From Anisus vortex (taxonomy: Eukaryota > Mollusca > Gastropoda > Planorbidae): 64,000 nucleotides of DNA. The position numbers and the translations under genes are program-made. Below are positions 25,001 through 37,335 of the stretch, piece by piece (position 1 is the stretch's first letter; every line of letters begins with the position of its first letter). Below the pieces are notes generated by a model. That model made no database searches, was not told where the DNA came from, and saw nothing but the letters and a program-made list of their open reading frames with translations. The stretch covers positions 11,397,400 to 11,461,399 of the forward strand of contig OX421507.1 of NCBI GenBank assembly GCA_949126835.1, given 5' to 3'.

Positions 25001-27116
25001 CACACATACACACACAAATTAACATCGAGCATTTTGTACCATTTGATCCTGCCACTTAGAATAGCCTTGAGAGTTTTTCCAGTAATGCCCTCACCTTTTT
25101 TGGGCGCGATTCTGGTTTCAGGCGCAGCCACGACCAGTGTCCATATAGCCTCACAGTGACGGTCGTGCGTCACAGGCCGAATTTCTCCAGGCCTGGCTGT
25201 GAGGTGGGAGTAAGTAAAAGCCTAAACAGCAGAAGTTAAAGACCCGGTGCGATTGCGTCCCTTTGTCAGGAATTTTACATCGCAGACAGTAATACAGTTG
25301 CAACATGGCAGAAGTTGCATACAAATGGGCGGGAACCGGTCTTGCAAAAGAGTCGTGCTAAACACATCCCGAATTCGGTGATAATTATCTGGCATGTTGT
25401 CGTTTAAGTTAAAGTATATTAGACTCTACAATAAGTTTAATAATTACTGTAGTTAATTAAGTCAAACTTGTTGAATGTGGAAATTTCATTAAAAGAAGCA
25501 CAATTTTTTTTATGAGACATCTCCATTTCCTTCGTCACATAACGTCACAAATGTTTTGGCCGCCCTCACCTTCCCTAGGTAGTGCGTGGCGTCATTTATG
25601 GACGGCTCCTTTTGAGACCTCGTTATGTCTCAGATTAGATTTTTTTAAGTTTTACTTGATCATATTTAATGGGCAAATAACACTGAAGCTGAAAGAAGAG
25701 TTCTAATCGCAATGGACAGCTTGAAATAAATCAATAATAATGATTAACAATATTACACTGAAAGATAAAAGTATAGGGCGGTCGCAATGACTATGGCTCT
25801 TCTTAACTCTTCCCTCTTGTGATCATGTCACTATCATATTCACTATGTCACTATGTCTAAAGGCCTAAAGTTACTTAATACAAAACACAATGATTGGACC
25901 ATCACAATACATTCAACTAACAAAACTGAAGTGCTGAACAAGAATACCATAACCGCTTTGTCAAAAATCTTAATGCTTTATTTATAATTCTTCATTAAAT
26001 AAATATCCCCCCTCCCCTCTCATATTCTTCCATTCTGTGCAAGTCCATTATCCTTATCCGCACGAGGAGGCGTGGCAAGAAGGAGGCGGAGCCAGTTGTT
26101 GCTTTTTTTTCCTCGCCCTCTCACTTCCCCCTTCTCTCGCGTGTGTTGTGTGTGTGTGTTTTTTTCTCCCTTTTTTTTCCCCCTTTACCACTATTGGGTG
26201 TACAGGAAGACGGCCGAGCGGATTGCGCGAGATGATGTTCACGCGCCGCTGTACACTTTTGGCTTGGCGCTTGGCGTGTCTTGTTTGGGAGGGGTGATCT
26301 GCCGCTGGCGATGGCTTGCTGGTAGTTATCTCATCAACTTTAAAAAAAACAAAAAAAGGGAGAGAAGAAAATGAGGAGGGGGTAAAAAAAAATGGGAGAC
26401 GGACAGAGTGATGTCCCTGCCCCGAAAGTTTCTTACTCGTACACGATTGGTTGAGGAAACTCGCGAGCCGCCAGCCGAGGGGGGAAAATAAAAGAGTTGT
26501 GGGGGTAGGGGTGGAATTGAGGGATGAGCGAGAGAAAAAAATTGCGTGAGAGAGAAAGAGAGAGAGAGAGAAAGAGAAACGAATTGCTTTTAAAACGTTT
26601 TTTTCAAGAAGGCTATTTTAAATATAGGAAGGAGGGAACGAAAAAAATATATTGCGAGTGTGAGAAATTTAGAGAGAGAGAGACGGGGGGATAGATACCG
26701 CCACCAATAATAATATTAACACGTGGTGGGGGAGGGGTGATAATGCCAATGATAACAGTGGAGGAGCAGAAAATGTTGAGGCTGGGGGGAGAGAAAAAAC
26801 ACAGCGACTGGGTGTGAGCCAAGACTAGATGTTCGTTTAGTGGTCAAACGTCGGCCATCAGCCGAGCTTGTCTGCGCTAATTACTGCGCTGTTCTTTTAG
26901 TCGTTCCGAACGTGTGTTTCTCTTGGATTTTTTAATTCGTTTTAATTTTTGTAAAAGAGAATCTGTTACGAATTCCTTACACAGTGTTTGTTATTTACTT
27001 TGTGATATATCTGTGTTATATTTAAATATTTTACTGGCTATAAAAAAAAGAGGTAGGCTATGATGTTTCATTATACATCTTTTTCTTTTATTTAGTTATA
27101 TAAGTAAAAAAAAGTA

Positions 27117-27345
27117 TCCACGGTCAGACCAATTTAATTTATAGAGCCAGTTCAATAGTTTCATTGTCAATGTCATACAAGGGGATTGTGTGGCCAGTTC
27201 GATGCCAACAAATGACAGCTATCCATCAGAGATGTGTAGACAAAGTGACACCATACAGACCCGGGAAACAAATCCTAGCCTTCACCGGGACTCGAACCTT
27301 AGGCTTTTGCTACGGCAATCTTAGCGTGCTACCACTGGACCACTA
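27117..27345 (-). mobile_element. tRNA-derived SINE (family A), diverged copy
   Basis: GGGGATTGTGTGGCCAGTTC, CATCAGAGATGTGTAGACA, CAAATCCTAGCCTTCACCGG and a degraded B box in GACTCGAACCTTAG identify a minus-strand copy. The tail end is poorly preserved. Confidence 0.75.
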
Positions 27346-27479
27346 TAATTATAATAACATTATAATGGTTATAAAAAGATCATATAATAATAATAATACT
27401 TTCATACCTCGGGTTTAGTCCAGTGTAATATAAATGACAAATTGTGTAGATCATAGGCCTACATAAAAATTGGCCTTTA

Positions 27480-27640
27480 AAAGGACATAGGCCCATAGGA
27501 CATTGGTATAGGCTATAGGACATCAGCATATAGGACATTAGTATATAGGACGTTGGCATATATTACATTGGTATATAGGGCAATAGGACCTAGACATATA
27601 AGAGACATTGGCCAATAGAATATATGCATATAAGAACAGG
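27480..27640. repeat. Degenerate TATAGGACATTGGCA repeat
   Basis: Eight to nine diverged units of roughly 15-20 bases (ATAGGACATTGGTATAGG, ATAGGACATTAGTATATAGG and similar). Confidence 0.75.
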
Positions 27641-28427
27641 TGTCCAGCTAAGGAGAAGTTATATTTTCGAATAGACATAACTGTTGGACTTTATACATTC
27701 TTTTGCTATTGTTTTTCTACAAAAACGGTCAAATAGAAAAGTTGGGCTAACAATTCAATACCATATCTGGCTTAAAGTTCTAGCGAATCAAGGAAACGCC
27801 AGCTTGTTTTAACCACGGAATACGACGGGATTATGAAAATTATTTAATACTCTATCTGCCCTGTAGGGTAAACCTCCCCTTCCCAACTGATGTCCGATAT
27901 TAGAACTCCTGAGAGGGGGGGGGGCACCCGTCAGATACGGCAACATACACACAAATCGGCTAATCGACCGATTTTCTTTAAAATCGGTATTTGAATCCCA
28001 TAAATGACAACCCATCGCTCTCTACATCCTAGGCCAGTTAGCGCCATCACTGCCGTAAACGTAACTTTTGTTAATTAACTTATCTAGTATTTATTTATTT
28101 ACCCTAAATTTAAAAACAAAGTAATTCTAATTTCAAAACCCATTTATTGATGATTTTTAAATCGACATGAACAAATCCCGCTTTTAAAATCTCTTAATTT
28201 AAGGCAATATTCCATGCATGGGGGACGTTAAGTGTCGATAGAAGCATTTGCCTAAAAGGTTCCGCGAAAAAAATTGAATTTATTGCCCATTTGGTTTTAG
28301 AGAACCATGTTCTGTACAAAAATAAATCTCCATATAAGTCTATTGGCTGTTTAGACTCGAGGGCTTGTTTCAAGGGGATTGTTTTAGTTAGGAAAAGTGG
28401 ATGCGGGGGGGGGGGGGCAATTTCGCA

Positions 28428-28655
28428 AGTAGTAAAGTAAAGTAGGCCTACACGTCGGACTAAATTGTGCCATCGGACCCGTGAAGCAGTGTTCACCGGT
28501 TTCGGTGGCCCCGGCATACTAGGGGATAAGTGCACGGTACAGTGCCGAGCCGTCTTTACTTTATCGCAACTGGGTAGACTCCAGGTAAAAACTCTACACT
28601 TCAACAGGATTCGAATCCTGGACCTTCTGTACGCCAGCCGAACGCGCTGCCATAC
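28428..28655 (-). mobile_element. tRNA-derived SINE (family A) with internal deletion
   Basis: Head (GCGCGTTCGGCTGGCGTACA, B box GGATTCGAATCC), body and AGTAAAGTAAAGTA tail are present. The segment between the CAACTGGGTAGACTCC block and the ACACTTCAACAGG block is shorter than in other copies, removing the GGGACACCC part. The tail end contains the GTAGGCCTAC palindrome. Confidence 0.85.
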
Positions 28656-28659
28656 AATA

Positions 28660-30660
28660 ACCAATTAAAAAGACTCAGAAAGACAGTTTATGGTTGAAAA
28701 CTACTTGTCTTATTTTAAATTGAACAAGAACAAACGCTTTGAAAATTATTTATTTTTATTTTGACATCGTCCGAATAAACTAGGAAAACCAAACTCGTAA
28801 CAACATTTAAGACTAGACTCGGATAAGCGTAAGACGCTATAATCTACTGTTTTAAAAAGAGAGTATAGCAATGCTATAAAAGAAAGTATTCGTATATGAT
28901 GCGATGTTACGTAGACAATTGTTCCCACGATTTTCATTTCCGTTTGTTTTTCTACAGAGTTCGGTGGTTTAGGTTCTCAACGTTTTCTCTCCCTAAGAGT
29001 GGTTTCCTTTTCTGGATATACAGCTCCAAATCCATCCGACTTATTTTTGTTTTTTTATATAGTTAGTATGCGATTGTATGTCCTAGCATCCATTGGACCC
29101 AAAATTGGTCACCGTTTCATTTAATGTTCTACAGAATATTTCCATCATCCTTGAGAGTAGGGGATTGCAACATTTCTCCTCGTTGGGAGTGGTAAAGCAG
29201 TTTAAAGTATTTGATACGACAATATGGGCCACAATTTGCGAAAAGATATTTACATTATTGGAAACTGGATTTCCGTTATAAGCTTTGAGTGGCCCACACT
29301 AAATAAAAAGATAAATGGCTGGGCTAGTTGCGGCCCCCGGGTTGCTTGTAGCACACCTTCTGTTTTAGAGAACTCTCACAGATGGCTAAACTCTAGATAT
29401 CTGTTCGTTAATGGTGTTAGTCTAAACCGATGTATCCAATACATTCAACATGCATAGAATCAAACACGTAGTTCTACAGAGAGTAGTCGCTTAAAAGTAT
29501 ACTGGTTGGGAACTAGAATAAATCTAGTCAACTAGTTAATGTCATGTCATACAGTAGAACATGTCAGATACTAGAATGTGTCATATAGTATATGTGTACA
29601 CTTAATGTGTGTTAAGTATAACTGCCAGTGGGCAGCACGGTCATGTTGATTGGTTGAAGAATTCCCTCGACTACCAAACACAACATTCCGTTTCAAGTGG
29701 ACATCAAATATTCCCGTGTAAGGTTTCTGGCAAATCATGCGCTATTGACCAAATTTATAGTAGGCAACAGGGGCCCCTTATTCCAAATGGGCTACTTGTT
29801 GGTACCGATGGGCTTTTCGGGTGCTTAAATACACACTTAGATAGGAATATGTTATTAGCATGGACTTAATACAACGAAGGACAGTTTGAAACTGGTCACA
29901 GCTTTTTCTTTTTCGTTTTCACTCGTTGATATAATTATAACGTAGGCCTACTTTATAGACATGCAGTAGTCCTTTAAAATGCTCATATTACGTCTAACAG
30001 TTTATGAAACTTATGTCAAGACATCAACATTTATGTATCGCTTCCACAATAGTTAATTTTGTATAACATATCCCATATAGGCCTATGAATTTCAATTTCA
30101 TATCTTTAATAAGACTGTTTAAAGACAACAACAGATCTTATATAAGATTTTATAATCTTAGACTTTTTTATTTATGTTATGAAATATGCCAAAATTATCG
30201 AAAAAAAAATTAATCGTTTTGTAAAAACATATGTTTAAATATAGAAAATATGATAAATTAATGAATGTATTAAAACTAATTCGAAGCGATGTCAATATTC
30301 TGACAACAACCGTGGACTTTTTTTTCAATTATAGTTACCATAATAAACACTAAAAGACAATATATAAATATAAAAAATGAAATGGCCGGGGGAAAATATG
30401 GAAAATTAAATCAACCTGAAGATTAAAATATCGTTATGTAAAAACTGAAGTATCAACAACTTGTATTATTGACTAGAACTTGCTCGATAATTTACCCAAC
30501 GTGAGTTTTGTACCACGTACCATAAGAGGTTTATCTATTTACCCCTTCTTTAATTAGTCGTTAATTCCATCAGGTATTAGATTGTCAAATCCAGGTAGGC
30601 CTATATAATTTTTGTTTTGTTCAGAAAGCCTGTATGGGTACACTATGAATTAATTATACA
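28660..30660. other. Anonymous AT-rich sequence
   Basis: About 2 kb without a supported exon, element or array. Small open frames near 29093 and 29609 show no recognisable protein and no convincing splice context. Confidence 0.6.
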
Positions 30661-30663
30661 CTA

Positions 30664-30946
30664 GTAGTAAGTAAAATACTCGTCGGACCAAATTGATCCA
30701 AAGGGCCGGTGAAGCAGCTTTCGCCGGTTTCTGTGGCCACGGCATACAATGGGGATTGTGTGGCCAGCACAATACCCAGCCGACTTTACTTTACCCCAAC
30801 TATTGTCAGATACCCATAAGAGCTGGGTAGACTCGGGGACCCTCCCTCCCCCTAGTCCTGAGAAAAAATCCTAGCCTTCACGAGGATTCGAACCCAGAAC
30901 CTTCGGAACGACAGCCGAAAGCGCTGCATCGGCCACCGTACCCTTC
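30664..30946 (-). mobile_element. tRNA-derived SINE (family A), full length
   Basis: A complete copy of about 280 bases: tail AGTAAGTAAAATAC, GGGCCGGTGAAGCAGC, GTGGCCACGGCATAC, GGGGATTGTGTGGCCAGCAC, CCGACTTTACTTTACCCCAA, AGAGCTGGGTAGACTC, B box in GATTCGAACCC and head GCCGAAAGCGCTGC ending GGCCACCGTACCC, the A-box side of the tRNA-like region. Confidence 0.92.
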
Positions 30947-31918
30947 CACCTATTACTTATAGACTAATTCTAAATTAATGAGATTTTTTGGATAGGACAA
31001 AATAATATTCATGTTTTTAATTTTTGTCTTTTCTAAAAGGAATATTCGAATTCATTGGACAACGTTTTCTGAAAGTTCAAAGTTCAAAGTTCATAGGTCA
31101 GATTACAAAACAAAAAAGGGATTTAGTCTTCGATATTTGATTGTAATGGCAATGACCGAAGAGGACTAACATCGACCAAATGAGACATTTCCTCTAAAGT
31201 GTCAAAAGTTTTCTACGAACCTGTTAAAGGTAATTCCTCCGGTCAAGGACACATAGGACTGCGATATTTGCTGAAATTCCAGACTGGATTACCTACGCTA
31301 CCTCAACCAATCCCTACAGGTGAGTCCAATATTTCTACATTCCAGAAATGACTTGATAATTAATATATCCTTGTCCGTTTGTATGTTGTTTAAAAGTTGA
31401 TTTGTTCGTTTGTCCTTTTAACTCTCTTAGTCCAGCTTTTTTAAACCGACACTTTGTTCGAATTCGTTGCATTGCCACTTTGTCCGAGCTGCAAACAATC
31501 AAGGTGGCACCGCGGGGGGAATCGGCAGTTATTAATGTTTTTTTTTTTACAGCTTTTGGCAAACTGGGCTCAATGTTCCGGCATGTTTAATTAACAAGGC
31601 TGCCAAGTGACCAATCGGACTTTGTCCGTAAAGGGCCTCATTAGTATTAACAGACGTTACAATAAAAAACAACAACACATAACTAGGCCTATAACTTTCT
31701 ACAGCGGTAAAAGAAGTCACGGTCAACACATTCTGAGCCAACATTTATATTATCAGTAAAACATCAACTATTAATGTTTCAAGTAATTTTTTTTCTTTTT
31801 TGTCTTGGATGTAGTTTGTGGTTTGTAGTTTGTAGTTTTAGGATGCCGAGACCATACCACTCGTTCGCTGGCTACTACGGAAATAGAACACAGCAACGCG
31901 TCGTCTTTTGTGCGCCAC

Positions 31919-31946
31919 TGAATGTGTACTAGCCACACAATCCCCT
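31919..31946 (+). mobile_element. Short SINE family A fragment (plus strand)
   Basis: GTACTAGCCACACAATCCCCT matches the middle of the SINE body (GTGCTGGCCACACAATCCCCT). The homology ends at CCCCT, as in the fragments at 37308, 44766 and 44881. Confidence 0.5.
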
Positions 31947-32076
31947 GGTGACGAGCACACAAGAAACTGATACAAAATAGTGTAATTAAAAAAAAAACAC
32001 CAAGTTATATATTCCTGCCAGCAACTCTTTACCCCGCACGTCCCACCCCCATTCACGAAAACTATACAACACTCAC

Positions 32077-32309
32077 CGGGGGCGAAGCCAGAAATTTTTT
32101 CCAGGGGGGGGGGGGGGGGGCTGAACTTTCGCGTGACAAATATTTAGCAAATACCAGGGGGAGGGGGGGCTAAACTTTCGCGTGACAAAGATTTACCCAA
32201 TTTTTAGCGAATTTAGTGCATATTTTAAAAAAATCAGTTGAAAAATTATTTTTTTTTAATTCCAGGGGGGGCTTAGCTTCCCTCAGCCCCCCCTGTGGCT
32301 TCGCCCCTG
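32077..32309 (+). mobile_element. hAT-type MITE family M2, copy 1
   Basis: The ends CGGGGGCGAAGCCA and (reverse complement) CAGGGGCGAAGCCA form a terminal inverted repeat of the CAGGGGCG hAT type. Flanking 8-mers ACACTCAC and CCACTCAC differ at one base, fitting an 8-bp hAT target duplication. The interior holds an internal duplication, with CT(A/G)AACTTTCGCGTGACAA occurring twice. It is 233 bases with no coding frame. Confidence 0.85.
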
Positions 32310-32911
32310 CCACTCACAGTTTCCTAACTTTTGTTTGGACTTCAGTAACCTAGACACTAAAATATAGGTCAGGCGGTTTGACCTAATTAAATAATTAATG
32401 CGAAGTCGACAGCCAATGAAATAAGTCACGTGCATGTTCTAAGAATTTTTAATTGTATTTTATTAAAAAAATAAGTTGCTCACCGAACACTTAGCGGAGG
32501 GGGGAAAAAGAGCGGGGGAGGGGGGGTATTAATTGTGATATTATCCAAACTGCAGGCGTTAATGTTTAGAGTATTTTAACCGTAGGTACAATATTCTAAC
32601 ACAAACACACACACATTTAGGCGCACGGACACACACACACACACACTGACACACTGTTCGCATTGATTGTGTTGACATTTAAATGCGTGTTGGAAAAATA
32701 AAAGTTTTAAAATCTAAGGAAAAACAGACCTGTATTTTTTTTAAAAATTATTTTTGAAATTATATATTAGGCTACATGAGCAGGATATATGACACGTGTG
32801 TTTGAGTGAGTGGGTGTAAGTTGGCAAAAAGGGTTTAGGTCGGTAAGATTTTCGGAACAGAAATCTGGATTGGTGGGACGGCGCTGGTGATTTGGGAAAC
32901 AACCAATGAAA

Positions 32912-33129
32912 TTAAAGTATCCTCTGTCGGACTGATTTGACCCATACGTACTGTGAAGCAGCGTCCGCATGATTGTGTCGCCAGCACAATGCACAGCCGC
33001 CTTTACTTTGTTCCCAAATCGGGTCAGAAACCCATCAGGGCTGAGTTGGCTCAGGGATACACCCTCTGGTCACGGGAACAATAACAAGTCCTAGCCTTCA
33101 CTAGGATTCGAACCCAGGACACTAGTAGG
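32912..33129 (-). mobile_element. tRNA-derived SINE (family A), host of a nested SINE
   Basis: AAAGTATCCTCTGTCGGACT, GAAGCAGCGTCCGC, ATGATTGTGTCGCCAGCACA and B box GGATTCGAACCCAGGAC identify a minus-strand copy. Its tRNA-like head is interrupted just beyond the B box by family B at 33130. Confidence 0.88.
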
Positions 33130-33339
33130 ACACTTCTTCTTCTTCTTCTTGTCCCTTAACCTTGGCGGTCGTTGGGGGGGGAGCTAATGGACACTGGGTG
33201 TCCATTAGTCCTCTCTTGGGCTTGGTAGACTTGGCGGCGCCCATCTCCTCTCCAAGTCGACGGTGGATTTATTGCTGCCTGCACCGAGGGTCGAACCCCT
33301 GATGCGGCGCTTGGGAGTCGAGCTCGCTGTCGACTTTAA
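33130..33339 (-). mobile_element. Second tRNA-derived SINE (family B)
   Basis: A 210-base insert is flanked by perfect 16-bp duplications CCAGGACACTAGTAGG (33114-33129 and 33340-33355). On the minus strand it begins with a tRNA-like head containing GAGCTCGACTCCCAAGCGCC and a B box GGGGTTCGACCCT, and ends with an (AAG)n tail (CTTCTTCTTCTT on the plus strand). The body shows no similarity to family A. Length, target duplication and tail all fit a LINE-mobilised SINE. Only one copy is evident in this window. Confidence 0.88.
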
Positions 33340-33539
33340 CCAGGACACTAGTAGGGGGATAAGTAAAAGTAGATGGGCATTATGCTGGCTATTCAATTCC
33401 ATCCTCTGTCGTGGCCACAAATACTCGTAAAAAGCCCCGTCAGAGGCCGTTATCGATCTGACGGGAGATACTTTCTTTTCATTTTTTTTATAATATAGAC
33501 AAGTTAAGCCCTTCTAGGATGAGCGCATTCAATATTTTA

Positions 33540-33890
33540 TTTTATTTTAAAAAATATATATTGGATCTAATTCTTTGATCAATGTCTATAAAGATATATT
33601 ATATTGGATCTAATTCTTTGATCAATGTCTATAAAGATATATTATATTGGATCTAATTCTTTGATCAATGTCTATAAAGATATATTATATTAGATCTAAT
33701 TCTTTGATCAATGTCTATAAAGATATATTATATTAGATCTAATTCTTTGATCAATGTCTATAAAGATATATTATATTAGATCTAATTCTTTGATCAATGT
33801 CTATAAAGATATATTATATTAGATCTAATTCTTTGATCAATGTCTATAAAGATATATTATATTAGATCTAATTCTTTGATCAATGTCTTT
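33540..33890. repeat. 43-bp minisatellite, eight units
   Basis: Eight units of about 43 bases, each containing GATCTAATTCTTTGATCAAT followed by GTCTATAAAGATATATTATA. The first three have TTGGATC and the later ones TTAGATC, so the array grew directionally or by block duplication. Confidence 0.96.
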
Positions 33891-34209
33891 TTGCGTGTTT
33901 TGTAGAAAGGGGTGGAGTAGGGGAAGAAAAGGATTTGAGGATTTGACAACAATGAACTTTGGGATGAAGAGAAGGATTAGAGTTTTATGATTCGATGACA
34001 ATGGGATAAGGATTAGTTTAGTGTTAGTATTGATTGAAGATGAGTCTAGAGAAGCATAAATTAGAAACATGGAGATACATCCAGATGGATGTGAGAAATG
34101 GTTTGTCCAGGTTTGAATGAACGTTCACAGATGTACAGACATACGCACACACATACTGACAAACTGACATACGAACAGTGACGCATCCTCAGTCATGCAT
34201 CTTGATATA

Positions 34210-34447
34210 GTAAGTAAGTAAAGTAACATTCGGACCAAATCCAGTTTCTGTGGCAACGGCATACTAGGGTGTGTGTGTGTGAGGCCAGTGGCCAACACAA
34301 AACCCAGACGCCTTTACTTAATCCCGACTAATGTGAGGTACCCATCAGTGCTGGGTAGACTCAGGGACTCCCTCTAGTCCCAGGAACAAATCATAGCCTT
34401 CACCAGGATTCGAACCCAGAACCTTTTGGAATGCGAGTCGAACCTTA
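34210..34447 (-). mobile_element. tRNA-derived SINE (family A), GT-expanded subfamily
   Basis: Tail AGTAAGTAAAGTAA, body and B box (GATTCGAACCCAG) are present. It lacks the GATCATAGGG-GGTGAAGCAGCGTT part and carries CATACTAGGGTGTGTGTGTG followed by GAGGCCAGTGGCCAACA. The fragment at 53238 has the same expansion and the same unusual GAGGCCAGTGGCCAACA, marking a subfamily. Confidence 0.88.
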
Positions 34448-34449
34448 GC

Positions 34450-35440
34450 ATCTGATAGCCCGAGTATATGTTACATATCAATGCTGTTTCTGCTGTTTCT
34501 GATATTTCTTTTCAAAAGATATCATTTAACTTATTCAAATATAATTGGAATATTTTCTTTTCATAATTAGTGATTAAATATTAATGATTTATTTCTTGTC
34601 AATAGATTATTGATCGATTTATTGAGTATATATATAGAACGTCATTAAATGGATTGATCGATTTTCATTGACCGATATAATGAAAAAAAACCACCATAAT
34701 TGATGATTTGTGTATTGATACTTGATACATGTCATAATTGACAGATGGAGTAATGCCAGTGATTCATCTACTATGTTTAAGTCAATGCAAGTCTAACATG
34801 TAAAAATGTTTTTAATTTTGCGTACATGATAAAGGAATCAGTCAAGATAGATCCAGCTCACTGGGATTAGATATCAATATTCGAAGTTAAGTGATTCCGT
34901 GTGGGTGAAATGGGTGATGAGGTTGCTTACAATGAGGTCTATGCACACTTCCTTAGAGACAGAAAGAATATCACGTGATGTTGTCTAAACTAAAAAAAAT
35001 GGCTGATCTTACATTGATCTTATCGGCACCTATGATTATTAAAAATTTTAATTTTCCCCATATCCTTGAATAGTGTGATATTATAAATGATGTTCACGGA
35101 AGCAACAATGATTATAGACATTCAATTATTACAGAACAACTCCTATTTGTTGATCTTTCAAAGGAAATCGATGAAATGATATTTTGTATTTTTATATTCA
35201 TTACATAATAATTTAGCGGTAGAATTTGCGCACCCAACAAGCAGCGCATTAAAACATTGTTAATGTTTCTAAGTGTATCTAGTCAACATCACGTGACAGG
35301 GATATCATTCTTCATAGACCTCATTGTAAGGTGGGTGGGCGACGATAGGGACTATTTACTATAGGTGAGTGTCGCCAGCATGTAGGAGATAGTCAATGAT
35401 GAGTTGCAGCCATGGTAATGGATGGATATATGGGTGAGAT
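34450..35440. other. Anonymous AT-rich sequence
   Basis: No supported gene, element or array. Confidence 0.6.
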
Positions 35441-35445
35441 TGGTA

Positions 35446-35580
35446 TTAAAGTACCCGTCGGACCAAACTGATCATAGGGACGGTGAAGCAGCTGTGCAAC
35501 AGTTTCTGTGGCCACGGCATACAAGGGGAATGCCGCCTAGATTCGCCCCCCAGTGATGAAATTTGAACGCGGAACATCGA
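35446..35580 (-). mobile_element. tRNA-derived SINE (family A), deleted copy
   Basis: TAAAGTACCCGTCGGACCAA, GATCATAGGGACGGTGAAGC and GTGGCCACGGCATACAAGGG are clear. Beyond GGGAATGCCGCC the body is lost, leaving a degraded head-like CAGTGATGAAATTTGAACGC. Confidence 0.8.
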
Positions 35581-36989
35581 GCCCAATGGGCCTACAGAAT
35601 AAGCGTTACCAATTCACAAATAAGTAGGGCCTACAGTTTTTACTATCTTGTTCAAGGTATGTGTCTCTAGTGTATGGTCTGATAATACAACAACCACGTA
35701 CTTATTAAAGACACCCTAAGACTTTACGCAGCAGGTCAACAAGTACAAGATAAAAAATTACCACCGCTACTACCCCCTCCTTTTTTTTTGACCGGCCAAA
35801 TTATGTTTTATTACAGTTTATCTCATCCAATCACCCCCCCCCCCCTCCCAACCTTCTCCCAGTTTTTCTTTTTATAAACACGAATAAAATAAAGTAAAAC
35901 AAATTGAATAGAGAGTTGATAAAGCGTAAAAGTTATGTTGTGAATTGTGAAAAGCCAAACTCGACAACTCTTTGTTTTGCTATGTCCCCAAACGACGCGG
36001 TGTTGCGCGCGCACCGTCTGCGTGGAGCACAAATATTGATGACGTACGTCAACGGCAACTGCACATTTGTCAAATTAATCTTTTCTATGTTGTTCATTTT
36101 TTTTTCCAACTCCTCTTATTTAATGTCTGTGAACGTACGAACAAACAAACACACACACACAGGGACAAAGATATAAAATATACTCGTATCTCTCCTGACG
36201 CTATCTGCTTGTCATCGGACTGGGAGGCGGCAGCGGGCGCGAGGTCTGGCTCAATTACGTGTCTCCGTCCTTAACCCCCCCCCTCCACCCACCCGCCCCA
36301 ACCACCACCACCCTCTCTTTCTTGATCCAAACCCCCCACTTCTCCTTCCTTGCTCCCCCCTATACTACCTACCATAAAAATTTGATTTAGACCCCAAAAA
36401 TATTCAGCTGATGATAAAAAAAAAAGTCAACCAGCATTGTTGGCTTAAACAGTTATTGTGCACAAAGGGCGTTGAAAAATAAAAAAGAATGTCTTCTAGT
36501 GTATTGCTTGTAATATATTCATATTACATATACGGATCTATACAGTCGCAAGGGCGCCATACTCCCAGACTGCTTGTGTCTCCATATGCCGCTACTCTGG
36601 AAGAAGAAGTCGCGACACTTTAGCATTCTTCCCAAACACCCTCTTTTTTTTTTTGTGTTGTATCCGAATTGCCAAAATAAATTTTTGGACAAGTCGTAAA
36701 AAAACACTCCATTTTTCATTGATCCATATAGGGCTCTGTGTATCAAATTATCCAAGCTCAAATTACAATAGGAATCTTAGTCTAGTGCCACGCGTATTTA
36801 TTAAATGGGGCATGGATCACCCATGATGCAAACCTTGCCGAGTTATAGATGCTTAAAACAGCGTTTCCCCAAAGTGTTCATTTTCGTGAATTGGTTATTT
36901 TTTATTCTTCTTTTTTGTAACCCACTAACCTTATGTCACATATAGTAAGTAGCCGATTAGTAACTGATACATGTTATCGGTTTTTTCTT

Positions 36990-37250
36990 CCAGTAAAGTA
37001 TTCCAGAGAGATATATTTTATCTATAGGCTCTGTGACGCAGCGTTCACCTAGTTTCCGTGGCCGTGGAATAGTAGAGGATTGTGTGCTCATCACAATGCC
37101 CGGCCGCCTTTTTCTTTTCCTCAACTAAATGTCAAGCACCCATTAAGGCTGTCTAGACTCAGCGACACCCTCCAGACCCGGGAACAAACCCTAACCCTTC
37201 ACCAGTCTTTGACCTCCAGGCTTGCACACTACCGCTTGACCACCATGCCA
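36990..37250 (-). mobile_element. tRNA-derived SINE (family A), diverged copy
   Basis: GACGCAGCGTTCACCTAGTT, GGATTGTGTGCTCATCACAA, CACCCTCCAGACCCGGGAAC and a degraded head ending CGCTTGACCACCATGCC are present. The B box is mutated (GTCTTTGACCTCC), so this copy is probably transcriptionally dead. Confidence 0.82.
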
Positions 37251-37307
37251 TCCTTTTTTTTTTCTAAATTTATCGACACATATCGACAAGTTTTGACAAC
37301 CTTGCGG

Positions 37308-37335
37308 TGTGTACTGCACTGGCCACACAATCCCT
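37308..37335 (+). mobile_element. Short SINE family A fragment (plus strand)
   Basis: CTGCACTGGCCACACAATCCC matches the SINE core and stops at the same point as the fragments at 31919, 44766 and 44881. Confidence 0.5.

Noticed and set aside
26196..26320. Exon-like GC-rich segment after GGGTGTACAG
   Set aside because: Open in one frame but no donor, and the acceptor tract is part of a long C/T low-complexity run.
31283..31319. Micro-exon ending in the strong donor CAG|GTGAGT
   Set aside because: The donor is good but only a weak, purine-containing acceptor precedes it; a 37-base exon cannot be supported without transcripts.
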